From NCBI GenBank assembly GCA_029573495.1, contig JAKQEI010000254.1:1-39815 (forward strand): a DNA stretch of 39,815 nucleotides. The letters are read 5' to 3'. The position numbers and the translations under genes are program-made. The notes beneath the pieces were generated by a model. It made no database searches, was not told the DNA's origin, and worked only from the letters and a program-made list of their open reading frames with translations. Shown in pieces: positions 8,014 to 16,056 of the stretch (position 1 is its first letter; every line of letters starts with the position of its first letter). The DNA comes from Bacteroidota bacterium. GTDB taxonomy: Bacteria; Bacteroidota; Bacteroidia; Flavobacteriales_F; PHOS-HE28.

Positions 8014-9993
8014 TTACTCAGTGGATTTGAACAGGTTTTTGACCACTTCGTAGGCTGGCTTAGGCCTACCCTCGTAGTCGATGATGCTCCAACTCGGACC
8101 CGGCCAGCAGTCGTTCAGCTGCCAAAGCAGGGTGCCCATGCAATGGGGCCTTGCCGCCATATGGGCTTCGATGGCCATGCCGTAGGCCTTCGCTTGGGCG
8201 CGCTGGCTGGCTTCGATGAAACCGCCCAAGGTGGTAGGTCGCTCTTCCCCCAATTCCCGTTCGATCGCCTCCCAGATGGGCCTGTCGGTCTTGTAACTGC
8301 GTTGAAGGCGCGCAACGGCAGGTGACCCCATATAGAGACTATCCGGGTCGATGTAGTTGGCCAGCGTGGCGCTGTCGGGGTAGCTCTGGAAGCCCCATTC
8401 GCTCATGAAGCGGCCCACGTTGTTCTTGAAGGAGGAGAAGGTGCTGTCGCCATGCCAGACGCCCCAGTAGTGGAGGTCGCCTTCGGTGAGGCCTTTGGCG
8501 TTGCCCCAGTTGCTGAGGGGACTTGTGGGGGTGTATGGGAAATGCTGACCCGTCGGCCCGATCGAAAGTGATCGGTGCAATTCCGCATAAGCACTGATCA
8601 CTTTAGAGGAATCGACTCCATGCAGGTCGTACCGGTCCTGCCAACCCCAATTCTTCCAGGCGACCATCAATTCGTTATCTCCGCACATGATCGTGCTGCA
8701 AGGATGATCACGGATAAGTGCGAATGTTTCATCCGCCTCCGCCAATAGATTCCACTTGAATTCGTCCGAACCGGGCACCATGTTAGCCAGCATAAGATCC
8801 TGCCAAACCATGATCCCGGCGGTATCGCATGCTGTATAGAAAGCATCCGGTGGGTATACCCCCCCAGACCAGACCCGGACCATGTTCATGCCCGCAACCT
8901 GCATTTGGACGACAAGTTCCAACCAAGGGTCATCGCCGATCGGGACCATGGAAGGTGGGACCATATTGCACCCTTTTGCGAGAATATCATTGCCATTCAT
9001 TCGGACCTTGAAACTATTGCCGATGCTATCCACGTCCTGAAGAAGGTTTACCTCCCGGAAGCCGACCCGTTCCGCCATCCTACTGACAATGGTCCCGTTC
9101 TTGTCCAGCAATTCGACCGCTATGACGTGCAGATCCTGAGGACCCAAGTTGCGTGGCCACCATTTACCCGGATGTGCGATCGTTCCAGCATATCCGGCGA
9201 ACCCCGTTCCATCCACGTTGCCGATGGGGCTCTCCGCGAGTGTCGAATCATCTAGCCTGAACCGAACAGCCCCTCCGTCAAAGGCCAGTTCAGACAATAC
9301 CGCTCGTATGGATAAGTGAAGTGAATCACCAAGTGGCTCGTTTCCCATATCGAGACCGATGATCCTCCCCACGCTCCACCCCCTCAACTCCACCTCCTTC
9401 CAGATCCCGCTCGTCACCAAACGCGGGCAGAAGTCCCAGCCGAACTGGTAGGCTGCCTTCCGGATGTAGGGGCTCACACCGCTCGGGTCGTTGTCATGCG
9501 GCAATTGGATGCCATACGCCTCGCGCAACTTCGCGCCTTCCTTGATCGGGCTGCGGAAGATGAGCTTCAACTCGTTCTCCCCCTTTCGCAGCAAGGCTCT
9601 CACAGGCCATTCCCAGGTCCGGAACATGTTGTCCGCCCTTCCAAGGAGCGAGTCGTTCACGTACACCTCCGCGAAGGTGTCCAGGCCCTTGAAGACCAGA
9701 TCAAGATGCCCGTGCCTCAGGAGGGTGTCCGTAACGAACAAGGTCCTCTTGTAGACCCAGTCCTCGTTCTCGATCCATTGCACACTGTCGATGTTGCTGC
9801 CCCGCATGAAGTCCGGGATGAGCCCATTGCGCAGCAGGTCCGTCTGGACCACACCGGGCACTTCCGCAGGGTACCACTCCCCTTTCCCTGCCTGGCTGAA
9901 GGACCACCCATCATTCATGGGGATGCGGACCTCCTGTGCCCACCCAAGGCGCACGAACGATGCAAGGATCAGGCCCCCCAGCAAGCGTTTCAT
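8014..9993 (-). CDS. GH2 family beta-mannosidase, C-terminally short
   Basis: 659 residues with a signal peptide (MKRLLGGLILASFVRLGWA). The order is an N-terminal sugar-binding jelly roll (to about residue 190), an Ig-like domain (about 200-310) and a TIM barrel ending at WQLNDCWPGPSWSIIDYEG. The acid/base Glu is expected at 441 (CGDNELMV) and the nucleophile Glu at 532 (MSEWGFQSYPD), the spacing of known GH2 beta-mannosidases. The opening MNDGWSFSQAG and VPGVVQTDLLRNGLIPD are also typical. It would hydrolyse terminal beta-mannose, for example the Man-beta-1,4-GlcNAc of N-glycan cores, in the periplasm. Family members usually continue for 150-200 residues with two further beta-sandwich domains, which are absent here. 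The start overlaps the CutC stop. The stretch 8581-9360 is poorer in GC than the rest. Confidence 0.9.
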   Translation of the reverse strand: MKRLLGGLILASFVRLGWAQEVRIPMNDGWSFSQAGKGEWYPAEVPGVVQTDLLRNGLIPDFMRGSNIDSVQWIENEDWVYKRTLFVTDTLLRHGHLDLVFKGLDTFAEVYVNDSLLGRADNMFRTWEWPVRALLRKGENELKLIFRSPIKEGAKLREAYGIQLPHDNDPSGVSPYIRKAAYQFGWDFCPRLVTSGIWKEVELRGWSVGRIIGLDMGNEPLGDSLHLSIRAVLSELAFDGGAVRFRLDDSTLAESPIGNVDGTGFAGYAGTIAHPGKWWPRNLGPQDLHVIAVELLDKNGTIVSRMAERVGFREVNLLQDVDSIGNSFKVRMNGNDILAKGCNMVPPSMVPIGDDPWLELVVQMQVAGMNMVRVWSGGVYPPDAFYTACDTAGIMVWQDLMLANMVPGSDEFKWNLLAEADETFALIRDHPCSTIMCGDNELMVAWKNWGWQDRYDLHGVDSSKVISAYAELHRSLSIGPTGQHFPYTPTSPLSNWGNAKGLTEGDLHYWGVWHGDSTFSSFKNNVGRFMSEWGFQSYPDSATLANYIDPDSLYMGSPAVARLQRSYKTDRPIWEAIERELGEERPTTLGGFIEASQRAQAKAYGMAIEAHMAARPHCMGTLLWQLNDCWPGPSWSIIDYEGRPKPAYEVVKNLFKSTE

Positions 9994-10727
9994 CGCAGAC
10001 CGGCTTTCAACAAGGCGTTCAGGACACCCTCGATCTTCGCTTCGTCCGGTGCCACGCCGAAGGATCCCGCACCGGACCCGGAGCTCAACACCACGTTGCT
10101 GGGATCCAAAGGCATCTTGCGCTGTGCGGCGAAATGGACCTCCGTGACACCGGTGGCTTCCACGATCCTGACCACGTTGTTCGGATCGATGCCTCCAGCT
10201 GCAGCCACGAGGCAGACCCCGTCCGATCGCTGCACCAATTGCCGGAGCATGGGGATGCCCTCAACAGCGGAAGCCGCCCCACCCGATGTCAGGATACGTT
10301 CGATTCCCAGGGCAAGGCAGCCGGTCAGGATGGCGATCGGGTCCGCGGCATGATCGATGGCACGGTGGAAGGTGATCTCGCTTTCCGGTGCCAGCCTTTT
10401 AACCGACCTCATCAGGTCAGCGTTGAGGCCACCATCCTCGAGCAAAGCCCCAGTAACGAGACCGATGGCCCCTCCTCCGAAGATCTCCGCATCCACCAAC
10501 AGCGCATGGATGGCGGGCGGATCATACACGAAACCTCCTGTCGTAGGTCGGATCAGCACCCGTGTGGGGATCCGTACGGCTGTGCGCACCGCGTCCACCA
10601 GCCCGGAGCTTGGCGTGATGCCACCGGTAGCCAGCCAACTGCATACCTCCACCCCGTCCGCCCCCGCACGTTCTGCAGCGATCGACTCCTGCACGGAGGT
10701 CACGCACACTTCCACGGCTACACGCAT
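9990..10727 (-). CDS. cutC: CutC family protein
   Basis: 245 residues, the usual length of the family, starting at the ATG at 10727 with MRVAVEVCVTSVQES. Motifs AGADGVEVC, ATGGITPSSGL, RPTTGGFVYD, TFHRAIDHA, LTSGGAAS and AAAGGIDPNNV match CutC, a cytoplasmic TIM-barrel protein historically linked to copper tolerance in Escherichia coli, a role that has been questioned. Its biochemical activity is not settled. Here its stop overlaps the start of the beta-mannosidase (ATGA on the minus strand), so the two are made together; this argues for a role in sugar metabolism in this organism (inference). The gene is divergent from the histidine kinase, with only 61 bp between starts. A longer frame upstream was rejected because the homologous region begins exactly here. 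Confidence 0.92.
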   Translation of the reverse strand: MRVAVEVCVTSVQESIAAERAGADGVEVCSWLATGGITPSSGLVDAVRTAVRIPTRVLIRPTTGGFVYDPPAIHALLVDAEIFGGGAIGLVTGALLEDGGLNADLMRSVKRLAPESEITFHRAIDHAADPIAILTGCLALGIERILTSGGAASAVEGIPMLRQLVQRSDGVCLVAAAGGIDPNNVVRIVEATGVTEVHFAAQRKMPLDPSNVVLSSGSGAGSFGVAPDEAKIEGVLNALLKAGLR

Positions 10728-10731
10728 GGTC

Positions 10732-10739
10732 CGAATGTA
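10732..10739 (-). promoter_or_regulatory. Possible -7 box immediately before cutC
   Basis: The minus strand reads TACATTCG, seven of eight matches to TAnnTTTG, ending 4 nt before the cutC ATG. Transcription would start at or next to the start codon, giving a leaderless message. No clear -33 TTTG is present. Confidence 0.4.
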
Positions 10740-10788
10740 GGCGACCCGGACTTGCAACCGATGCCGGGGATCCACGTATAACGCGACC

Positions 10789-12708
10789 ATGCTCGACCGC
10801 CGCCTATCTCTCCCCGGAACAGCGCTGATCGCCGTGCTGACCTTCCTAGCAGAACCCGTGCTCGGTTCGGTGGCGGAGGATAGCCTGCGCATGGCCCTTA
10901 ACGACGCGGTTTCGGCCAACCAGCGGGCCAACACGTGCATGGCCACAGCTTACCGGTCGATGGAGAGCAGCCCGCTGCAAGCGTTGGAGAAGGCCCATCA
11001 AGCCGTCGTGTTCGCGCAGGCGTCCGGTGATCCCCTGTTGGAGCACCGATCGCTGGTCTGCCTCGGTACCATTGAGGAACATATGGGTCTGTTCAACGAC
11101 CGTATGACCACGGCCTTGGAAGCGCTGCGCCTGGCACAAGGGCTTGCCGACCCCTTGACCATTGCGCTGGACTTAAGGGAACTATCGCGTGCGTACCGGG
11201 CATTGGGCAGGTCCGACCTGGCCGTGGAGGAGGCCCGGAACTCGTTGGCCGTCATGCTCCCGACACGACCGGCGGAGGAGGCACAGGACGCCGAGCTTTT
11301 CCTTGTCCGGACCTTGTCGGATGCCGGGCACCATGATGAGGCGCTTTCCCTGGCCATGCGGTGCCTGGGTAAACTGAAGGATGCAAAGGACGCACAGCAC
11401 GTGGCCCGATTCCATGGAGGCATCGGCGCGGTGCTCGTGGCCCAGCGGAAGTTCTCCGATGCGATCGTGCACCTGACACAGGCCGAAAAGGGGATCCCCG
11501 CCACAGCGCCTGTCGAGGACCGCTTCGAGGTGCAGGAATCGCTGACGAAGGCGCACATCGGCTTGGGCCGGACCAAGGAGGCGTTGAACACCTTGAGAAT
11601 GGCGGAGGACCTGGCTCAGGAGACCGGTGGCTGGTCCTACCGGCAGCGGGTGCTTGAACTTCGCTACGCACTGGCGCGGGCCGAGAACGAATGGCGGGAG
11701 GCGACCAGCCTGCTCGAACGTATCAAACAGGCCAATGACAGCCTGCTTGTCGCACGGGCCGACATGCAGACCGCCCGGCTACAGACGAGCTTCCGGGTGG
11801 AGCGAAAGGAAAAGTTGAACGCCGAATTGCGGGATCAGAATGCGCGGAGCGCGGAGATACTCGAAGGCACGAAGCTGCACAACCGGGTGCTGATCCTCCT
11901 ATCCTTCGTGCTGTGCATGCTCGTGGTCGCGCTGGTCCTCACCGGACGCCATGGCCGCCGGGTCACACGACGTCTCAAGTTGAAGAACGCGGTGGTGAAG
12001 CGGCAGCACGACGAGATCCATGCGAAGAACCTCGAACTGCAGCGTCAGAACCTGCGCCTGGCCGAGACCTTGATCAGCGAGGAGGAGAAGGACCTCATGA
12101 TCAAGGAGATCCATCACCGGGTCAAGAACAACCTGCAGGTCGTGGACAGCCTCCTTCAATTGCAGACCTTGGATTCTGCGGATCCAGGGGTCGCCAAAGT
12201 GGTACGGGAAGCACAAGGCCGGATCCGCTCCATGGCCCTGGTGCACGAACAGATCTATCGAACGAACAGCGGAGCCAATGGTGACCTGCGCTTCCATCTG
12301 GAAAAGCTCGTTCGCAACATCCTGGCCGCCTACGGTGCCCATGATCGGATATCCGTGCAGGTGGATACCACCTTGCCAGCCTTCCACATGGACTGCCTGC
12401 TTCCTTTGACCCTCGTGGTGAACGAGCTGTTCACGAACGCGGTGAAGTACGCCTTCACCAACCAGGCGCCCGGCCGGGTTACCATCGTGGTGCGAGCGGC
12501 CGGTAGCGGGTATGAACTGCTGTTCCACGATGATGGGCCCGGATTCGCATCCTCCGCGGCAGAGGGGGAACGCACGACATTCGGGCTTGAGCTGGTCAAG
12601 ATGCTGGCCGAACAGCTCAACGGGAAGGTCCGCTACCTGACCGGTGCGGGGAGCACTGTCCACATGACCTTCATGCCTGATGCCGTTCCGATGCGGGTGG
12701 CTTCCTGA
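10789..12708 (+). CDS. TPR-containing sensor histidine kinase (HisKA_2 type)
   Basis: 639 residues. A signal peptide (to about residue 26) is followed by a helical region of about 300 residues with TPR-like repeats that should lie in the periplasm, then a membrane helix (about 367-388), a coiled coil (about 390-435), a HisKA_2 dimerisation domain with EIHHRVKNNLQ (probable phosphorylated His443) and a HATPase domain with an N box at NELFTNAVKYAF (545) and a G box DDGPGF. This is the usual plan of Bacteroidota TPR kinases, which sense unknown cues through protein contacts. No response regulator gene is next to it, so it is an orphan and its output is unknown. It ends 39 bp before the helicase gene, which has its own promoter. 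Confidence 0.9.
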   Translation: MLDRRLSLPGTALIAVLTFLAEPVLGSVAEDSLRMALNDAVSANQRANTCMATAYRSMESSPLQALEKAHQAVVFAQASGDPLLEHRSLVCLGTIEEHMGLFNDRMTTALEALRLAQGLADPLTIALDLRELSRAYRALGRSDLAVEEARNSLAVMLPTRPAEEAQDAELFLVRTLSDAGHHDEALSLAMRCLGKLKDAKDAQHVARFHGGIGAVLVAQRKFSDAIVHLTQAEKGIPATAPVEDRFEVQESLTKAHIGLGRTKEALNTLRMAEDLAQETGGWSYRQRVLELRYALARAENEWREATSLLERIKQANDSLLVARADMQTARLQTSFRVERKEKLNAELRDQNARSAEILEGTKLHNRVLILLSFVLCMLVVALVLTGRHGRRVTRRLKLKNAVVKRQHDEIHAKNLELQRQNLRLAETLISEEEKDLMIKEIHHRVKNNLQVVDSLLQLQTLDSADPGVAKVVREAQGRIRSMALVHEQIYRTNSGANGDLRFHLEKLVRNILAAYGAHDRISVQVDTTLPAFHMDCLLPLTLVVNELFTNAVKYAFTNQAPGRVTIVVRAAGSGYELLFHDDGPGFASSAAEGERTTFGLELVKMLAEQLNGKVRYLTGAGSTVHMTFMPDAVPMRVAS

Positions 12709-12727
12709 AGCCGTGGTTCCGCTCCCC

Positions 12728-12735
12728 TATCTTCG
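12728..12735 (+). promoter_or_regulatory. Probable -7 promoter box of the DEAD-box helicase gene
   Basis: TATCTTCG matches seven of eight positions of TAnnTTTG, 12 nt before the ATG, so the leader would be only about six nucleotides. No clear -33 element was seen. Confidence 0.5.
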
Positions 12736-12747
12736 CCGCCTCTTACG

Positions 12748-14016
12748 ATGCATGTGACCGAAACGACGGTACCCGATTTCCACTCCCTGGGCTTGAGCGA
12801 GGACCTGCTCGATGGCCTGGACCATATGAACATCCGGACGCCCACGCCCATCCAGGCGCAGGCCATTCCGGCGGTGCTCGAGGGAAGGGATCTCATCGCG
12901 TGTGCTCAGACCGGGACGGGCAAGACAGCGGCATTCCTGCTCCCCTTGATCGATGTCATCACCGGTTACCGACCGAAGGTCGATGGAAGCATCAGGGGGT
13001 TGATCGTGGTCCCCACCCGGGAACTCGCCCTGCAGATCGATCAGCAGCTCCAGGCCATCGCCTACTTCACCCCGGTGACATCCATCCCCCTCTACGGCGG
13101 CAGCGATGGCAGCACCTTCGATTCGCAGAAACAGGCGTTGACAAGTGGTGTGGAGGTGGTGATCGCCACCCCGGGCAAGTTATTGAGCCACCTCAACCTC
13201 GGCTATGTCCCATTGAAGGGGCTGGAGATGTTGGTGCTTGACGAGGCGGACCGCATGATGGACATGGGCTTCGTGGATGACATCCGGCGCATCATCAACT
13301 TCCTGCCGAAGGAACGGCAATCCCTCATGTTCAGCGCGACCATGCCCCCGGCCATCCGGGAGCTCACCAAGCAGATCCTGAAGGAGCCGGTGGAGATCAC
13401 CATTGCCCTGAGCAAGCCGGCCGAGGGAGTGGATCAGCAGGCCTATGTGGTCTTCGACATGCAGAAGGCCAACGCCTTGGAGTATATCCTGAACACCAGC
13501 GAGGCCACGAGCATCGTGATCTTCGCCGGGCGCAAGGTGGAGGTGCGCAACCTGGCACGCCACCTTCAGAAGCGTGGGTTCAATGCTGCCGCCATGCACA
13601 GCGACCTGGAGCAGAGCGAGCGTGAGAGCGTGATGTTAACCTTTCGGAACCGCAAGCTCCGCATCCTCGTGGCCACCGACGTGGTCAGCCGGGGGGTCGA
13701 TATCGATGACATCGACCTCGTGGTGAATTATGACGTTCCTCACGATCCGGAGGATTACGTGCACCGCGTGGGACGTACCGCACGTGCCGCGCGCAAAGGC
13801 ACCGCGATCACCTTCGTGAACGAGAAGCAGATGCGCGAATTCGGGCGGATCGAAGCGCTCATCGGATACGAGGTGAAGAAGATGCCCCTGCCTTCCGGGA
13901 CTTCGGGCCCAGCCTATGATCCGCAAGCTCGCAGCAAGGACAAGGGCCGCAGCGGTGGGCGGCGGCGTAGTGGTGGGCGTCCGCGCCAGGCCGGTGGCGG
14001 CGGGCCTCGCAAGTGA
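12748..14016 (+). CDS. DEAD-box RNA helicase (RhlE-like)
   Basis: 422 residues with the full set of helicase motifs: the Q motif region (FHSLGLSEDLLDGL ... TPTPIQAQAIP), Walker A AQTGTGKT at 53-60, PTRELALQ, DEAD at about 165, SAT, and in the second RecA domain ATDVVSRGVDIDDIDLV and HRVGRTARAARKG. The C-terminal tail is short and rich in Gly, Arg and Lys (RSGGRRRSGGRPRQAGGGG), as in RhlE-type proteins, and probably adds non-specific RNA binding. ATP-dependent remodelling of structured RNA or ribosome assembly intermediates is the expected role. It is a single-gene unit between its own promoter and a hairpin terminator, converging on the cyclophilin gene. Confidence 0.94.
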   Translation: MHVTETTVPDFHSLGLSEDLLDGLDHMNIRTPTPIQAQAIPAVLEGRDLIACAQTGTGKTAAFLLPLIDVITGYRPKVDGSIRGLIVVPTRELALQIDQQLQAIAYFTPVTSIPLYGGSDGSTFDSQKQALTSGVEVVIATPGKLLSHLNLGYVPLKGLEMLVLDEADRMMDMGFVDDIRRIINFLPKERQSLMFSATMPPAIRELTKQILKEPVEITIALSKPAEGVDQQAYVVFDMQKANALEYILNTSEATSIVIFAGRKVEVRNLARHLQKRGFNAAAMHSDLEQSERESVMLTFRNRKLRILVATDVVSRGVDIDDIDLVVNYDVPHDPEDYVHRVGRTARAARKGTAITFVNEKQMREFGRIEALIGYEVKKMPLPSGTSGPAYDPQARSKDKGRSGGRRRSGGRPRQAGGGGPRK

Positions 14017-14034
14017 CCGATCGTCCCTAAAGCA

Positions 14035-14058
14035 GAACGGGCCCCGAAGGACCCGTTC
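14035..14058. terminator. Hairpin between converging helicase and cyclophilin genes
   Basis: GAACGGG pairs with CCCGTTC around a short GC-containing loop that can add two more pairs. It lies 18 bp after the helicase stop and 22 bp before the cyclophilin stop. There is no long U tract, so the strength is uncertain. Confidence 0.6.
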
Positions 14059-14080
14059 CTGTTCAATTCAAAGCGAAGGC

Positions 14081-14767
14081 TCAACGGCGGCTCGGGCCGA
14101 ACTGGGCCTTGTGCTCTTCGAGGACCTTGAGGGCATCCCACTTCTTCGCCTCCTTGCCCTCCCGCTCAATGGTCACCTTCTCCATCACATCGTTCTGGGC
14201 GATGGCGTTGACCACGTCCTGACCGCTCACCACATAGCCGAAGACGGCATGTTTCCCGTCCAACCAAGGGGTCTCCTTGTGGGTGATGAAGAACTGGCTG
14301 CCGTTCGTGGCCGGTCCTGCGTTGGCCATGCTCAACGTACCTGCCCGGTCATGCTTCAAGCTGGGGTCTATCTCATCAGCGAAAGCGTACCCCGGGCCGC
14401 CCATGCCAGTGCCCGTCGGGTCACCACCCTGGATCATGAAGTCCGCGATCACCCGGTGGAACTTGATGCCATCGAAGTACGGTGTGCCTTCCGGCTTGGC
14501 CGTGTTCTTCATCTTCCCTTCGGCGAGGGCCACGAAGTTGGCCACGGTCATCGGCACCTTCTCATACTCGAGCTTGATGCGGATCGTCCCTTTGTTCGTC
14601 TGGATGTTGGCATAGATGCCGTCTGTCGTATTCTCCACGGGTTTCTGGGTGGTTGGTCGTTCAACGTTGGTCGGGGCCATGGCGGTGCTTCCTTCCGGTG
14701 CGGAGTTGCAAGCGGTCAGCGACAGGCCGAGCATGGCGGATATCGAGAGCGAGAACAGCATGGTCAT
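14081..14767 (-). CDS. Peptidyl-prolyl isomerase, cyclophilin type, lipoprotein
   Basis: 228 residues. The N-terminus is a lipoprotein signal with the lipobox LTAC (Cys20), followed by a linker rich in Pro, Thr and Ser to about residue 50. The rest is a cyclophilin domain with [19 protein letters not shown], containing the catalytic Arg, then [26 protein letters not shown], which includes the active-site Gln-Phe-Phe, and [18 protein letters not shown]. It should catalyse cis-trans isomerisation of prolyl bonds in periplasmic or outer-membrane proteins while anchored by lipid. A second in-frame ATG six bases downstream is an alternative start. It is followed by the helicase terminator and preceded by a Bacteroidota -7 box. 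Confidence 0.93.
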   Translation of the reverse strand: MTMLFSLSISAMLGLSLTACNSAPEGSTAMAPTNVERPTTQKPVENTTDGIYANIQTNKGTIRIKLEYEKVPMTVANFVALAEGKMKNTAKPEGTPYFDGIKFHRVIADFMIQGGDPTGTGMGGPGYAFADEIDPSLKHDRAGTLSMANAGPATNGSQFFITHKETPWLDGKHAVFGYVVSGQDVVNAIAQNDVMEKVTIEREGKEAKKWDALKVLEEHKAQFGPSRR

Positions 14768-14789
14768 AGACGTTTGTTTCTGGTGGGTG

Positions 14790-14797
14790 CGAAGATA
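14790..14797 (-). promoter_or_regulatory. Probable -7 promoter box of the cyclophilin gene
   Basis: The minus strand reads TATCTTCG, seven of eight matches to TAnnTTTG and identical to the box before the helicase gene. It lies 22 bp before the ATG, in the 54-bp gap after the upstream gene. Confidence 0.5.
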
Positions 14798-14821
14798 GTC
14801 GGCCGGGCAGGTGCCCTCCGG

Positions 14822-15343
14822 TCAGTCCAACAGCACTTCTTCGATCGACTCCAACTTCTCTTCGGTAAATCCTCCCTCTTCGCGATGCACGATCCGGCCT
14901 TCCCTATCGAGCACGAAGAAGTACGGAACATCCTTCTCCCGCAGACGCAGGCTTTCCTTCAGTGGCTCGATGTCGGTCTTCACGAAGAGGACATGGTCCA
15001 CGATCTCCGGATCGGCGCTCTTACGGAATTTCCTCATGCTCGGCTCATAGGCGGTCTTGTTCATTCCAACGAATAGCGGAACGAAGTACACATCGGCGTC
15101 ATAGGAACCGGCCATCAGGCCATGTTTCGCGATGAACCGGAGGTAGGCCGGCTCGTACCAATCCTCCAGCAACGGTCCTGCCTTCTGCCCATAGGCCAAG
15201 CCGATCACGGTCCATTCCTTGCCGTTCGTGGGCAGGGTGATGCTGGCTCCGGTGGCGGTCTCACCTGCAAGGGTCGGGAAGCGGTCCTGGGAGCGGACGA
15301 TCATGGTCTGCACCATGATGGCGAGCAGGAATAGGTTACGCAT
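14822..15343 (-). CDS. Thioredoxin-fold protein, ATP10-like, without CXXC
   Basis: 173 residues with a short signal peptide (MRNLFLLAIMVQTMIVRSQ). The layout FPTLAGETATGASITLPTNG, then TVIGLAYGQKAGPLLEDWYEP, then a C-terminal YFFVLDREGRIVHREEGGFT resembles the thioredoxin-fold ATP10 family, which in mitochondria assists ATP synthase assembly; bacterial relatives are of unknown role. No cysteine pair is present, so it cannot act as a classical disulfide oxidoreductase. Its position between a periplasmic foldase and an acyltransferase fits a role in the cell envelope, but no function can be given. The family assignment rests on pattern resemblance only. Confidence 0.7.
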   Translation of the reverse strand: MRNLFLLAIMVQTMIVRSQDRFPTLAGETATGASITLPTNGKEWTVIGLAYGQKAGPLLEDWYEPAYLRFIAKHGLMAGSYDADVYFVPLFVGMNKTAYEPSMRKFRKSADPEIVDHVLFVKTDIEPLKESLRLREKDVPYFFVLDREGRIVHREEGGFTEEKLESIEEVLLD

Positions 15344-15374
15344 GGGCTAATGCACTACGCAAGGTTCGTACCAG

Positions 15375-15923
15375 TTACCGAACCCCGTCCTCCGGGTTTC
15401 GCCCTTTGTGCGGCCTGAACCAGTCCTTCATCCGGGCGATGTCCGCCTCGGGATCGTCGGTCAATGGGAACGGAGCACTGAGGATCGCAAGTTTCGCCGG
15501 GTAATCGAAGGTGGCCAGGATGATGGGTACTCCGGCCTTGGTGGCCATGTGGTGGAACCCGGTCTTCCAGTTCGGCTGGTATTTACGCGTACCTTCAGGG
15601 GTGATCCCGATCCGCTTGATCTCACCACTGTCGAACATGGCGACCACGGCGTCCACCAGATTGTTGTGCTTGCTGCGGTCTACCGGATAGCCGCCCAAGG
15701 CCCTGAAGATCCAGCCCAAGGGTGGTTTGAAGAGCGAGCGCTTCGCGAGGTACTTCACATCGCCCATCCGTGCCAGGCTCCGCACGCACAGGCCCACGAA
15801 GAAGTCCCAATTGCTCGTATGGGGGGCCACCACCACGATGTACCTGTCCAGATCGGCCGGTCGATCATCCTGGATGCGCCACCCGGCCAACGTGTGAAAA
15901 AAGAAGTGGTAGATGGCGCGCAT
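15375..15923 (-). CDS. Lysophospholipid acyltransferase-like protein
   Basis: 182 residues from the ATG at 15923; an in-frame ATG at 15950 would add nine residues. The chosen start gives MRAIYHFFFHTLAGWRI, which resembles the opening of Bacteroidota relatives. The acyltransferase motif HTSNWD (H-x4-D) lies near residue 36, RSLFKPPLGWIFRALGGYPVDR forms the second block, and TPEGTR is the phosphate-binding block. Such enzymes move an acyl chain onto a glycerophosphate or similar acceptor at the inner membrane. The protein is shorter than PlsC proper (about 240 residues), and the acceptor is not predictable. It is divergent from the exonuclease gene. Confidence 0.85.
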   Translation of the reverse strand: MRAIYHFFFHTLAGWRIQDDRPADLDRYIVVVAPHTSNWDFFVGLCVRSLARMGDVKYLAKRSLFKPPLGWIFRALGGYPVDRSKHNNLVDAVVAMFDSGEIKRIGITPEGTRKYQPNWKTGFHHMATKAGVPIILATFDYPAKLAILSAPFPLTDDPEADIARMKDWFRPHKGRNPEDGVR

Positions 15924-15947
15924 GAACGATGGATCGGACCTATGATG

Positions 15948-15955
15948 CATCTTTG
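15948..15955 (+). promoter_or_regulatory. Possible -7 box of the exonuclease gene
   Basis: CATCTTTG has seven of eight matches to TAnnTTTG. With this promoter the transcript would begin near 15961 and carry a leader of about 95 nt before the ATG at 16057. That makes the ATG at 15961 unlikely unless translation is leaderless. Confidence 0.35.
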
Positions 15956-15993
15956 AACTGATGCTGGTTCACCGGGTCGGCGGCAAGATAATG

Positions 15994-16030
15994 GGCATGC
16001 ACGCCATGCCGGGTTCCCATGGAACTCCGG
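15994..16030 (+). promoter_or_regulatory. Two overlapping, mutually exclusive hairpins before the exonuclease gene
   Basis: Hairpin one pairs GGCATG (15994-15999) with CATGCC (16005-16010). Hairpin two pairs CCGG plus GTTCC (16009-16017) with GGAAC and CCGG (16021-16030) with one bulged base. They share bases 16009-16010, so they compete. They lie in the predicted leader; a regulatory role is only a possibility. Confidence 0.3.
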
Positions 16031-16056
16031 AGCCACCTGTTGCGTATGAGGGCGCC

